Origin: JACRDG01 sp963760985
GTDB lineage: Bacteria; Desulfobacterota; Desulfomonilia; Desulfomonilales; Desulfomonilaceae
Direction: 5' to 3'
DNA: 64,000 nt
Assembly: GCA_963760985.1 (NCBI GenBank)
Contig: CAVXFM010000016.1
Span: forward strand, 124,001 to 188,000
The notes under the pieces are model-generated. The model was not told the origin of the DNA. It ran no database searches and saw only the letters and a list, made by a program, of their open reading frames with translations. Of this stretch, positions 18,295 through 27,505 are shown one piece after another (positions within the stretch are counted from its first letter, which is position 1; each line of letters starts with the position of its first letter). A program made the position numbers and the translations under genes.

Positions 18295-20616
18295 TCACTT
18301 GTCTACCAATTGGCGGGCAACCTCAATCAATTTCCGTACGTCAGCGGGTTTTTCAACGACCGCGTCTACTCCCGATTCGATGCGCCTGTCATCTTCTTGT
18401 CCTCGATCGCCCCATCCGGTCAGCAGGATAAAAGGAGTCTTGAGCATGCCTCGATCCTCACAAATTTCCTTGATCCTCTTTCCGACTTCCCAGCCGCTCA
18501 TTCCTGGCATTCCGAGGTCACAGACCACGAGATCGACGGACTCGGCTTGAAAAGTCTTGATGCCTTCGCTCCCGGACAATGCGGACAGCACAGTGGGACC
18601 GTACCCTGTCAACCCCTGTCTCAATAGCTCGACAATCGGCCAATGGTCATCTATGACCAGGACGCGCCAGTTGAGGACGCACTCGATTGCAGGGGGGGCC
18701 GTGTCATTTGAATGGGCCATGGTGCGAAGAAGTCTCACGGTAAACACCGTTCCTCTTCCTTGCTGACTTTGGACCGACATTTCCCCGCCATGGCCACGAA
18801 CGATCCCAAAGCTACTCGCAAGCCCCATCCCGGTACCCTGAGACCCCTTGGTCGTGAAGAAGGGTTCGAATACTTTACGGATTTTTTCTTCGGGGATTCC
18901 GACCCCGTTATCCCGAACGCGGAGGAACACATCATCGTCCTGGGGCAGGGTTTCAATCACGATGTTCCCACCCTTGGGCAATGCCTCTACCGCGTTCTTG
19001 ATGAGATTGACCACCACCTCGAAAAGCTCGCTTTTTCTGCCTGTCACGAGGCATTTGCTTTTCAAGCGTTGGTCAAGGCGAATTTTGATACCTTCCTTCT
19101 CAGGCCCGGATTTCCACCAGGGTTTGCTCATCTCCACCGCCTGCTCAACCAAGTCGGACAGATCAAAGATAGTTGCTCCTTCCACCTTGGTCTCACGTCG
19201 GGAGCGCGCGAAATCTTGGAGCCTCTTGACTGTCTCTGCGCCGAAATGACAACTCGCGAGGATTGCTTCCAGGTCGGTTTCGATCTCAGAGACGTCACCG
19301 AGTTGCAGGTTGGTAAGCGCCAGATCCGCGTTGCCCATGATGATTTGGAGTAAGTTGTTGAAATTATGGGACGCCCCCCCGGCCAGGTCAGCGAGGGCCT
19401 TGAGACGTTCGGTTTGAATGAGGAGTTTCTCTGCTTTTTTTCGCTCGGTGACGTCCCTCGCGATGTGGACACATCCTGTCAGTTTGCCAGCCGCGTCACG
19501 GATCGGTGACGCGGTTATGAGGAAAGTCCCTCCCAATCTTGGTTCAAAGACCTCAACCGTGTGCTCTTGCCCATCTTGCATCAAACGGACCAGAGGGCAG
19601 GAATGCGGCGGTAACGCGGTGAGGTGCACGAGTTCGTAGCAATGCTTTCCCACGGCCTCCTGAAAGGTGGTTCCCAGTTTCGTGACCATGGCTCTATTCA
19701 GGCGCACGATGCGGTGATGCTCATCCAGAATTGCTATCAGATCCGGCACCGCGTCAAAGGTGCGTTCCCACTGTTCTTTAGCGCGTAGAATCGCCTGTTC
19801 CACACCCTTGCGCGTGGTGATGTCCCGGCTCGTCCCGCCTACACCAATAACCTGCCCCTGGTGATCCACCACAGGAAATTTGACCGTGTCGAGCACGATG
19901 GTCTCACCATGGTCATTCGTGAACCGCTGTTCCGCGGTCGCAACCTGTCCGGTGCGGATCACTTGTTCATCGCTCCCGCGGGATTGGGACGCGAGATCCG
20001 CGGGGAGCGCCTCTTCCGCCGTCCTTCCCACGATTTCGACTCTGTCTCTGCAGGTGACTTCCTCAAAGGCCCTGTTCACTATCCAGTACCGGCGATCAAC
20101 GCCTTTGAAGTAGATCATGTCGGGAAGCGCCTCAACCAGGGCCTCAAACCGTGCCTTAGTCTCGCGAAGCGCGTCTTCGGCTCGTTTTTGATCCGTAATG
20201 TCTTCCGCGGAACAGACAACGAACTGCACATTGCCCCGGTCGTCCAATTTGGGCGTCTTGGTAACTGCGAGAAGCCTCATCTCTCCGCTCGCATTCTTCC
20301 ACCATTCCTCCGTTCGCGTCTGTTTCTTCGTGCGAAATACTTCCTGGTTGGTAGCGACCCAGGCCTCAGCCACTTCCGGGGAAAGGACTTCGTAGACGCT
20401 TCTGTCCTCAAGGACAGCTTTGGGAACACCGAGAAAATCCGCGGCCGCCTTGTTCACTGCCCCGCTCGCGTGCACGTCGGTCAGGTACCACACGAGGGTC
20501 TGTATGTGGTCGAGCAACAAGGGCAGCTCCTGGTCCTGAGGAAGGAGTGCGTCTCCTGTCCTTTTTCGGTCCGAGACTTCCACTCGGGAGGCATCCTGAT
20601 CATCAAAGCTCATCAT
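18295..20616 (-). CDS. Hybrid sensor histidine kinase: three PAS domains, kinase core, C-terminal receiver
   Basis: A 773-residue soluble hybrid kinase (no TM segments seen). PAS domains lie at ~35-145 (VVCSAEDITDQKRAE), ~155-275 (GVGGTSRDITTRKGVEQ) and ~285-400 (VHIARDVTERKKAEKL). The phospho-acceptor His is in LADLAGGASHNFNNLLQIIM (near 417). The ATP-binding domain has NLIKNAVEALP, DNGVGIP and FFTTKGSQGTGMGLA. The C-terminal receiver has VLVIDDH, phospho-Asp in LVVCDLGMPGMSGWEVG and the conserved Lys in VVEKPAD. The third PAS has a HxxALPPHSCP loop with one Cys. The GGxxHxFNNLL box is typical of PAS kinases in deltaproteobacteria. No cognate regulator is adjacent. Confidence 0.94.
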   Translation of the reverse strand: MMSFDDQDASRVEVSDRKRTGDALLPQDQELPLLLDHIQTLVWYLTDVHASGAVNKAAADFLGVPKAVLEDRSVYEVLSPEVAEAWVATNQEVFRTKKQTRTEEWWKNASGEMRLLAVTKTPKLDDRGNVQFVVCSAEDITDQKRAEDALRETKARFEALVEALPDMIYFKGVDRRYWIVNRAFEEVTCRDRVEIVGRTAEEALPADLASQSRGSDEQVIRTGQVATAEQRFTNDHGETIVLDTVKFPVVDHQGQVIGVGGTSRDITTRKGVEQAILRAKEQWERTFDAVPDLIAILDEHHRIVRLNRAMVTKLGTTFQEAVGKHCYELVHLTALPPHSCPLVRLMQDGQEHTVEVFEPRLGGTFLITASPIRDAAGKLTGCVHIARDVTERKKAEKLLIQTERLKALADLAGGASHNFNNLLQIIMGNADLALTNLQLGDVSEIETDLEAILASCHFGAETVKRLQDFARSRRETKVEGATIFDLSDLVEQAVEMSKPWWKSGPEKEGIKIRLDQRLKSKCLVTGRKSELFEVVVNLIKNAVEALPKGGNIVIETLPQDDDVFLRVRDNGVGIPEEKIRKVFEPFFTTKGSQGTGMGLASSFGIVRGHGGEMSVQSQQGRGTVFTVRLLRTMAHSNDTAPPAIECVLNWRVLVIDDHWPIVELLRQGLTGYGPTVLSALSGSEGIKTFQAESVDLVVCDLGMPGMSGWEVGKRIKEICEDRGMLKTPFILLTGWGDRGQEDDRRIESGVDAVVEKPADVRKLIEVARQLVDK

Positions 20617-20818
20617 GTCCGACTCCTCGCACCACGTCGGTGAAGCACCAGTACGCCAATCCTCGCCTGTTACGGAAATCTTTGGGGGTGCGACTCTTCA
20701 GGAGGCTGCCGCTGAACTGGCGGTTGTCAAACTCTCAGAACGTTACATCCCCATACCACAGGATTCCCATTCTTTCCAGACAACGCCGACGCTGCGCTTG
20801 AATCAGATATTACACTGA

Positions 20819-20990
20819 TTGCCACAAGCTTTGTCTGTGCGCTGCTTCTTCGGTGGCAAGAGATCCCGCTCCATCGTGGGGCCGCAGAGGCGTCGAATCG
20901 ACCATCAGGGACCCTCTTCCAGCTTTTTGCCGCAGGAGCCATTCGGTGAGAACTTTTGGAAAATGCTTCATTTGTGGCAAACGGCCTGTG
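20819..20990 (+). repeat. Degenerate repeat C, copy 1 (possible decayed coding remnant)
   Basis: This stretch resembles, in the same sense, the minus-strand reading of 47870-48012. Both begin with AAGCTTTGTCTGTG-like DNA. The conceptual peptides RRGVESTIRDPLPAF...HSVRTFGKC here and RRKAVESSFNGSPSLL...HSVRTCGNC there align well. No intact gene is evident in 20617-21086; I see two diverged copies of an unknown sequence. Confidence 0.45.
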
Positions 20991-21086
20991 CACACTGTGC
21001 ACACCTTCAAATGACCAAGGCAATGGTACGCCACCGGTGGCGCAGGGTTCACCCAACGGTGCACATGGCGAGCGTATGGGGCAGCG

Positions 21087-21692
21087 TCAATCCGAGGGAA
21101 AATCTCGAGGCAGGGATGGCTCGTCTACGAGCAATCTGTAAGGCGCGGTGATGTGCCACCGGTTTTGACCGGGGAGCAAGCGACCGATACAGCGACTTCC
21201 CCGCAGGAGATGCAATTCCTGTGTTCTTCCGGGTCGAGAGTAATGAACGACCCTGAGATTCATCCAGCCTGCAAGCCATTTGAAGGCAAACAGACCGGAG
21301 AACGCCCCATACGCAGGTCGTAGCACACACAGGAGCGCGCGGCGAATGCCAAGGCATAGACGGGTGCCGATCCCGACAAGTCTTCCGCGTGCTCCGCCAT
21401 GCACTACCCGCCGCTTGCCGCCACGCGTCGCGTGGGTCACCCGGCCTATCACCGCAGCCGGGGAAACGGTATACCCGTCGACTTCCGTGTTATTATCCCC
21501 GCGAGTGAGCAAACGGCCATCGTCGCATACCGAAACCACTCGGTGGGCCACGTTTCCGCGGCCATCAGGAGCGCTGAAGACAATGACGTCCCCTGTGCGG
21601 ATCCGCCCGTTTCTGCAAGGCTCAAGGGAGAGCACGTCCGGGACCCGAAGCGTGGGATTCATACTCGGACCTTTGTAAAACAGAGTGTTCAT
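21087..21692 (-). CDS. ER/archaeal-type (S26B-like) signal-peptidase homologue
   Basis: About 201 residues. The catalytic Ser is in KGPSMNPTLRVPDVL, close to the N-terminus. The second box GDVIVFSAPDG...NVAHRVVSV has His where bacterial signal peptidase I has Lys, the Ser/His dyad of the ER/SipW class. RLLTRGDNNTEVDGYTV and AAVIGRV are the conserved later boxes. There is no N-terminal membrane anchor; a hydrophobic stretch near 120-150 (LCLGIRRALLCVLRPAYGAF) may associate with the membrane. The start is uncertain: ATG 21692, GTG 21710 and TTG 21734 are all in frame and none has a strong ribosome-binding site. Related stand-alone proteins accompany peptide-modification loci elsewhere, but no such partners are near. 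Confidence 0.78.
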   Translation of the reverse strand: MNTLFYKGPSMNPTLRVPDVLSLEPCRNGRIRTGDVIVFSAPDGRGNVAHRVVSVCDDGRLLTRGDNNTEVDGYTVSPAAVIGRVTHATRGGKRRVVHGGARGRLVGIGTRLCLGIRRALLCVLRPAYGAFSGLFAFKWLAGWMNLRVVHYSRPGRTQELHLLRGSRCIGRLLPGQNRWHITAPYRLLVDEPSLPRDFPSD

Positions 21693-21970
21693 GGTACGAC
21701 GTGTTCCCACTAAGATTGCCTTGCGGCTGTCCAAAGATGAAGCATGGGATCCGCAGGAATCGTCAGCGCTTCATCCCTTCAACGTTGCTCCGACGAACGG
21801 GTAACCCGATATTTCGCCTTTTCCGGCTCAAATGCTGCAAATTATTATCACTTGAAGACCATACTCCTTGAGATTATGTCACTATCGCGTCATCAGATCA
21901 ACTGCTTCATGTCTGCGCGGTGTACGAAGGACCGCGAGCGTTGCCGGTCTCGACTCGGTCAATTGCTTTA

Positions 21971-22100
21971 TACCGATGCGCGATCGCGTAAGTGACTTTG
22001 GTCTGCTGGCGGCATGCCTCTGAAGCGCAGTCAGGCCGGGCCGTTCGTAGCGAAAGAGGTTTGCCGCCAGTGTTGCACGCGTTGAAAACGCATTGGTATT
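21971..22100 (+). repeat. Element A, copy A4 (best-preserved)
   Basis: 130 bp with both ends intact: it begins TACCGATGCGCGATCGCG and ends AAAACGCATTGGTATT, giving an imperfect terminal inverted repeat (TACCGATGCG against TACCAATGCG). An inner CTGGCGGC pairs with GCCGCCAG. Orientation matches the other three copies. The surrounding gap (21693-22275) has no other clear feature. Confidence 0.93.
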
Positions 22101-22275
22101 AGATCCTGCTCAAATGCTTTGCACCATTGCGTGCAAACCAAAACAGTGAATCGTGCTGGAACTCATCGGATTTTTCGATGTCGATAAGAATAAGGGCAGT
22201 GTACAGATCTGCTATGTGGTGGGGACATGAGAATGTGAAGTCGACCACACACGTGGGAGACGGTGGAGGTGTATG

Positions 22276-22539
22276 ATGGAGCACAGGCATCTCAAGGTGG
22301 TCTCGGGCGCATTATCCGGAAGCGAGAACGTTCAGAAATCCTGTCGGGAATCTCAATCGGTCTCCTGTCGAGCAAGCGAATGCTGGCGGCTCTTCCGATG
22401 GTTCTTGCGCGGAGGAGCGCCTTTTCACGCGTTCTGGCGCCGGTGCGCATTGCGATCACGGCCTGTGGTTGCGGTCATGGTACCTCCAAGACAGAACGCT
22501 ACTTCCGAACCTGACAAGAAAGCGGCCGCTGCAGATTAG
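22276..22539 (+). CDS. Small hypothetical ORF, doubtful
   Basis: 87 residues starting MEHRHLKVVSGALSGS, with GGAGG 6 bases ahead of the ATG at 22276. The product is Arg/Trp/Cys-rich (SECWRLFRWFLRGG, FWRRCALRSRP) and matches no family that I know. A second open frame overlaps it (from 22263), so coding is uncertain. It lies 81 bases ahead of the amidase gene on the same strand. Confidence 0.25.
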   Translation: MEHRHLKVVSGALSGSENVQKSCRESQSVSCRASECWRLFRWFLRGGAPFHAFWRRCALRSRPVVAVMVPPRQNATSEPDKKAAAAD

Positions 22540-22620
22540 CCACGCGTCTTTCGGAAGCCCACATTCGGGGAGAGTTGTTTTGGGCGCGCTTCAGCTGATG
22601 TAGCAGGACAGAGATGAAGT

Positions 22621-23496
22621 ATGGAGCATCAGGGCTGCGTACGAGAGCATCGGGAACGCTGCTCCCGGTCGGCCGTGTGGAGAATTGTGGCTCTTCTGGT
22701 CACGTGTCTGTTACCTGTGCCCGCACACGCATTCTCCCAAACCGTCTCGAAGTGTCCAACGGCCCGGATCGTGGCGGTCTTTGCCGGCCACACAAAATCG
22801 TTGACCCGGAACGGGAATAAGCAAGGCGCGTGGAGCGCGTCCGGAGTGCGGGAATATCGGTACAACGATCGGGTCGCAGAGCTTTTTTCAGCTCGTTCGA
22901 GCCGTGAAATACATTACAAGGTCATCCCCGCGTCCCTGAACATTCCCTATCAGAGCAGGGCTTTAGTGGCTGCCTTGGTCGGCGCTCAGGCTCTGCTGGA
23001 AATTCATCACGACAGCGTTCAGCCGTGGATCTGTGAGAGCCTCCTCCGGGCCCGCACACGCGACCCGCGGCTTGCGTATTACCGCGGCTTCTCTTTACAC
23101 GTGTTCCCCGCTTCTCCGTCCCTCGCACTGGCGCGTGACATTGAATCCTCACTGATTTCTGCAGGTCTTACCTGGAGCACGTACCACCAGGAGGACATTC
23201 CCGGAGAACGTATGACCCTGGTCCCGGGCACCAAGGCCACTTACGCACGCGAAGGGCTCGCGTTGCTCAAACAGGCCCAAATGCCCGCGGTCATTATCGA
23301 ATGCGGCTGTATTGCCAACCCCTCCGAAGATAACTTGCTGAAAGACACTCACTATCAAGCGAAAATCGTCGACGCGGTCCACGACGCGGTCCAAAACTTT
23401 TTCCGAAAGGACGCACCACACGTCGAGCAACAGCGTTCCCCGGATAATCTCAGGAGTTCCGACCGTGCGGTCGCGCTATCGGGAACGTCCCTGTGA
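22621..23496 (+). CDS. N-acetylmuramoyl-L-alanine amidase (Amidase_3 family), exported
   Basis: Probable zinc amidase cleaving the stem peptide from peptidoglycan. 291 residues with a signal peptide after a basic N-terminus (WRIVALLVTCLLPVPAHA). The Amidase_3 landmarks are diverged but recognisable: first zinc His in VAVFAGHTKS, YRYNDRVAELFSAR, LEIHHDSVQPW in place of the usual S-I-H-x-N, and the catalytic Glu in AVIIECGCIANPSEDNLLKD (family: E-x-G-F-x-S/T-N). There is no SPOR or AMIN domain. It ends 155 bases from the convergent channel gene. Confidence 0.8.
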   Translation: MEHQGCVREHRERCSRSAVWRIVALLVTCLLPVPAHAFSQTVSKCPTARIVAVFAGHTKSLTRNGNKQGAWSASGVREYRYNDRVAELFSARSSREIHYKVIPASLNIPYQSRALVAALVGAQALLEIHHDSVQPWICESLLRARTRDPRLAYYRGFSLHVFPASPSLALARDIESSLISAGLTWSTYHQEDIPGERMTLVPGTKATYAREGLALLKQAQMPAVIIECGCIANPSEDNLLKDTHYQAKIVDAVHDAVQNFFRKDAPHVEQQRSPDNLRSSDRAVALSGTSL

Positions 23497-23651
23497 TCCA
23501 CGTACTTCTCCACCTCATACCATTTCGCTTACTTTTGAGTAACCTAGCCCAGCGGAGGGAGGTCTCCTGAACGCAGATTCGGCGGCCCCGCGTCGCTCGC
23601 AGTGAAGGCGATTTCACTCCGTCAATCTACTGGCATTTGCTCACCGCAGTA

Positions 23652-24282
23652 TCAGGCGCTACGGTCTGCCGCCGCGGGGGTCAACGCAGGCAAGGACAAG
23701 CCCCAGTAAATTGCTGCCAACCTGATGAGGAGTGTGACACTCGTGCCCCCGAGCATGGCCCAGTCTTCGTGGACATGTAACCCTTCCAGAAGAAGATAAG
23801 CCGCTCCACCGGCAAGGCAGGCGGTGGCATAGATCTCCTTGCGAAAAAAGAGCGGTATCTCGGCGGAAAATGCATCTCGGATAATTCCGCCCCCTGATCC
23901 GGTTAACATTCCCATTATCATCGCGATCAGCACACCCGCGTCGTGAGCCACCGCGGTCTTGCATCCGAGTACCCGTGAACACGGCCAGTCCTATGGCATC
24001 CGCCACATTGAGAATCCTCAGCGGGATCGCCTCAGACTGCCGCAGGTGCAGATAGGCGAAAGTGAGCAGTCCGAAAACCGCAGCGATCTGCAAGCTCGTG
24101 GAGTCAGTAACCCAGTTCACCGGCCGTACGCCGAGGCAGAGGTCCCTCAGGGTGCCTCCGCCTATTCCTGTCAAAACCGCAGCCACGACCACTCCGAACA
24201 AATCCATGCCCTTCCGGGCAGCAGACAGTGCTCCTCCAATGGCGAAAACCGCAGTCCCGAAGGCATTCAGAAAATAGATCAC
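23652..24282 (-). CDS. UPF0126/YicG (TRIC-like) membrane channel protein; frameshift near 23973
   Basis: Seven-helix inner-membrane protein made of two glycine-rich repeats. Repeat 1: FGTAVFAIGGALSAARKGMD and LTGIGGGTLRDLCLGVRPVN; repeat 2: IMGMLTGSGGGIIRDAFSAE followed by IPLFFRKEIYATA. The GGG-x-x-RD signature of both halves marks the family, whose members conduct small cations or amino acids such as glycine. Between them, coding-strand CACGGGTAC has one G too many (bases 23972-23974); removing it gives GLAVFTVLGCKTAVAHDAGV. About 210 residues, normal length. Probably intact in the organism. Confidence 0.85.
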
Positions 24283-24660
24283 GCGGAATCACCTCCCCCG
24301 CCGGGTCAGTGTCCTTGCACAAGGACACGCGGATCATCAATGCACCCGCCACGCTCGTCAAGGATTTCTCAGCGAGCGCACCCAGAAACGCCGATGGGGG
24401 AGGAGTGCCAAGAGGTCCGTGCTTCACCCTCCAGCCTTCTCATGAACGACAGGACTGTTTCCCGTCCATGACCGTACCTGAGGAGGATGGGGTCACCCAC
24501 GCAATGGTCAGCCACCAGCCTTGCGGAGGGCAGGCTTCTCCTTCCCCTGTACCGGGAAAATCCTGGCACGGCCGGAACCTTTGTTGTTGGCGCGTGGTCA
24601 CATAGGTGCATAATGGGTGTACCGGTGGGTTACTGGTACACGTCGTGTGAGAGGTTGGGT
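24283..24660. other. Divergent intergenic region, nothing specific
   Basis: 378 bases between the channel gene (minus) and glk (plus). It must hold promoters for both, but I cannot point to convincing -35/-10 boxes or an operator palindrome, and the short open frames here have no family resemblance. Confidence 0.35.
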
Positions 24661-25659
24661 ATGAACGAGAAAAATCCCACAAAGATGGTGCTTGCTGGGG
24701 ATGTTGGAGGCACCAAGACACGCTTGGGGCTCTTCACCTGCACAGACACGCGTCCCGAATTGGTGGTGATGGAGGCATATGCGAGCCAGGAGGCTCAAGG
24801 TCTTGAGGAAATGATTGCTCAGTTTCTCGCGAAGCATCACGAGCACATATCGGCGGCATGCTTTGGCATTGCCGGTCCGGTAATGGATGGCCGGTGCAAA
24901 GTGACCAACTTGACGTGGGAGGCATCCGAGGCGGAAATAAGACGGGCATTCGACTGGGAGAAGGTCCGTTTGATCAACGACTTAACCGCCACCGGTCTGG
25001 CGATTCCGCTGCTCCACGACTCTGAACTTCTTGCGCTCACCCCGGTCCAGGGGAAGCCGGAAGGCAATGTCGGATTGGTCGCCCCGGGTACTGGCCTGGG
25101 CGTTGCCTTGCTCGTGCGCGAGGGCAACCGATTGGTCCCCATTCCGTCTGAGGGGGGGCACGTGGATTTTGCTCCGGAGAACGAAGACGAGGTCGAGCTG
25201 TGGCGGTATCTGAGACGGAGCTCCGATCACGTCAGCGTGGAAAAAATTGTTTCAGGGCCCGGGATATTTGCCATCTATTCCTGGGAAAAGACTCGCGGCC
25301 GCCACGAGGAACCGCAGTGGCTCCGGGAACGATTGGCTTCCATTGCTCCTCCCGTTGCCATCTCCGACGCGGCGCTCCAACACGCAGAACCTCTCTGCAT
25401 GGAGACTTTGGAGCGTTTTGTGTCGATTCTCGGGGGATTTGCGGGAAACCTTGCGTTGACCGGCATGACGACAGGAGGCATGTACCTGGGCGGGGGCATC
25501 TGTCCTCATATCCTGCCGAAGCTGATTGAAGGCAGGTTCGTTGAAGCATTTACCAATAAGGGGCGATTCAAGGGATTGCTTTCCCGCATACCTGTCAGGG
25601 TGATCCTGGACGACAAAGCGGCCTTATTGGGAGCTGCCTGGTGCGCATGCCACGCATAA
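24661..25659 (+). CDS. glk: Glucokinase (E. coli Glk type)
   Basis: Phosphorylates glucose with ATP to glucose-6-phosphate. 332 residues from ATG 24661, 7 bases after AGAGG; a much longer open frame upstream is not needed. Phosphate-1 motif LAGDVGGTKTRLGLF; CFGIAGPVMDGRCKVTNLTW; catalytic region VRLINDLTATGLAIPLL; VAPGTGLGVALLV; SEGGHVDFAPENEDEVELW; C-terminal LGGGICPHILPKL. All are diagnostic of the Glk (not ROK) family. It is the first gene of the glk-zwf-tal-gnd-pgl cluster and feeds the next enzyme directly. Confidence 0.96.
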   Translation: MNEKNPTKMVLAGDVGGTKTRLGLFTCTDTRPELVVMEAYASQEAQGLEEMIAQFLAKHHEHISAACFGIAGPVMDGRCKVTNLTWEASEAEIRRAFDWEKVRLINDLTATGLAIPLLHDSELLALTPVQGKPEGNVGLVAPGTGLGVALLVREGNRLVPIPSEGGHVDFAPENEDEVELWRYLRRSSDHVSVEKIVSGPGIFAIYSWEKTRGRHEEPQWLRERLASIAPPVAISDAALQHAEPLCMETLERFVSILGGFAGNLALTGMTTGGMYLGGGICPHILPKLIEGRFVEAFTNKGRFKGLLSRIPVRVILDDKAALLGAAWCACHA

Positions 25660-25720
25660 CGCGAGTTCCTGGGGAAACCCTCCGGCGCTTCAAGAAACAG
25701 AATAACAATGGGGGTTATGT

Positions 25721-27286
25721 ATGAAGTCCGTCGAACACCCGGAAGAGAGACTCGTCACCGTCGCGAAGACCGAGGCGCCTGATCTGGAGGTGCCTCTTCA
25801 GAAATGCGTCGCACAGAGTCCTTCTGAGCCGTGCATCATCGTTATTTTCGGCGGTACGGGAGACTTGGCTTCAAGAAAGCTCTTGCCTTCCTTGCACAAG
25901 CTCTATCTTTCCGGAGGCCTCCCGGATCGGTTCGCGATCGTGGGTTGTGCGCGGCATGACATCAATCGGGACCAATACAGGGAAAAGATCAAGGGGGTCG
26001 TTGGAGAAGGCGATTCCGCACAGTGGAAAGAGTTTGCCTCCAGGATCTACTATCACCGTCTGCAGTTCGATTCTGCCGAGTCATTTGCTGACCTTGGGGC
26101 GAAGCTCAAATCCGCGGACGCAGAGCTTGGCATAGGAGGCAACAGGATATTCTATCTGGCCATTCCGCCGTCCATGTACAGTCAAACGGCTCGGATGCTG
26201 GGCGAGGCCGGCCTGTCCCGAGAGCGTGAGTTCGGCACCAACTGGTCGCGACTCGTGGTGGAAAAACCTTTCGGTCAGGACCTGGCAACCGCGGTAAGCC
26301 TCAATGAGAGCCTTGCTCAGCATTGGCAGGAACGTCAGATCTTCAGAATAGACCACTATTTGGCCAAGGAAACGGTCCAGAATGTGCTCATGTTTCGTTT
26401 CGCCAACACCATCTTTGAACCTCTCTGGAATCGTATGTTTATCGATCGGGTTTTCATCACAGCGGTTGAATCCCTGGGAGTGGAAAAGAGAGCCAGGTAC
26501 TACGAAGAGGCGGGCGTCTTGAGAGACATGTTCCAGAACCACATGATGCAACTTCTCGCAGTGACCGCGATGGAGCCGCCCTCCCGTTTTGAGGCGGAAC
26601 CGGTGAGGGACGAGAAATCCAAAGTGTTCGGATGCCTCCTGCCGTTCCAGATTCCTCGTGTCCAGGAGAACCTGGTCCTGGGGCAATACGGCCCCGGAAA
26701 GATAGAGGGGGTCACTGTCCCGGGATATCGACAGGAACCGGGTGTGGACCCGGAATCGTGCACACCCACGTTTGCCACGATGAAGGTCTTCGTCAGCAAC
26801 TGGCGTTGGCAAGGCGTTCCTTTTTATCTCACGTCCGGCAAGAGGCTCGCACGCAAATTGACGAACATTGTCGTGCATTTCAAGAGAGTGCCGCATCTGT
26901 TGTTCCAGTCCGTGCTGGAAGAGGACATCACCCCCAATGTCTTGACACTGGGGATCCAGCCGGATGAAAAAATCACCCTGACCTTTGAGACGAAAAATCC
27001 GGGCGCTTCAGTCTGTTTGAGGTCGGTTACCATGGACTTCAATTACAGCGAGAACTATAGCGGCCCCATTCTGGATGTGTACGAAAAGGCGCTTCTCGAT
27101 TGCATGCACGGCGATCAGACCCTATTTTGGAGGCAGGACGCGGTGGAATTGTGCTGGTCCTTCTTGGACCCGATCCTGGACGAGTGCGATGCGTGCAAGG
27201 ACAAGGAAAACCGCCTGGGGACATATGAGGCGGGGAGCTGGGGGCCGGAAGCGCCGGGCCTGGCATGGAACCACGGTCAGCGATGA
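25721..27286 (+). CDS. zwf: Glucose-6-phosphate 1-dehydrogenase
   Basis: Oxidises glucose-6-phosphate to 6-phosphogluconolactone. 521 residues. NADP-binding fingerprint IVIFGGTGDLASRKLLPSLH (residues 40-59), catalytic RIDHYLAKETVQN (~209-221) with the general-base His, and substrate loop VVEKPFGQDL. The N-terminus carries ~35 extra residues before the Rossmann fold. Clean frame throughout. It is 61 bases after glk. Confidence 0.97.
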   Translation: MKSVEHPEERLVTVAKTEAPDLEVPLQKCVAQSPSEPCIIVIFGGTGDLASRKLLPSLHKLYLSGGLPDRFAIVGCARHDINRDQYREKIKGVVGEGDSAQWKEFASRIYYHRLQFDSAESFADLGAKLKSADAELGIGGNRIFYLAIPPSMYSQTARMLGEAGLSREREFGTNWSRLVVEKPFGQDLATAVSLNESLAQHWQERQIFRIDHYLAKETVQNVLMFRFANTIFEPLWNRMFIDRVFITAVESLGVEKRARYYEEAGVLRDMFQNHMMQLLAVTAMEPPSRFEAEPVRDEKSKVFGCLLPFQIPRVQENLVLGQYGPGKIEGVTVPGYRQEPGVDPESCTPTFATMKVFVSNWRWQGVPFYLTSGKRLARKLTNIVVHFKRVPHLLFQSVLEEDITPNVLTLGIQPDEKITLTFETKNPGASVCLRSVTMDFNYSENYSGPILDVYEKALLDCMHGDQTLFWRQDAVELCWSFLDPILDECDACKDKENRLGTYEAGSWGPEAPGLAWNHGQR

Positions 27287-27505
27287 CCGCACCGCGAGAG
27301 GATGCCGTTGCACAAGCACCACGGCGGTCAATCCTGACTTGCTGCGACGAGGACGGGTGAACGCATGGGCGCTAACCATTTCGCCGGTCGAGACAACGTG
27401 GAGACGTCACCATGTCGAGACTTGGGTGGGTTGACCGGCCCCTCCAACCCGGCAGGGTGAAGGACCGGCGCAACCCGCATGAACGACTACCTTGGGAGTA
27501 TACAC

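Noticed and set aside
22263..22514. Alternative frame overlapping the doubtful 22276-22539 ORF
   Set aside because: The start codon lies at the ribosome-binding site itself and the product has no family resemblance; the other frame is slightly better placed.
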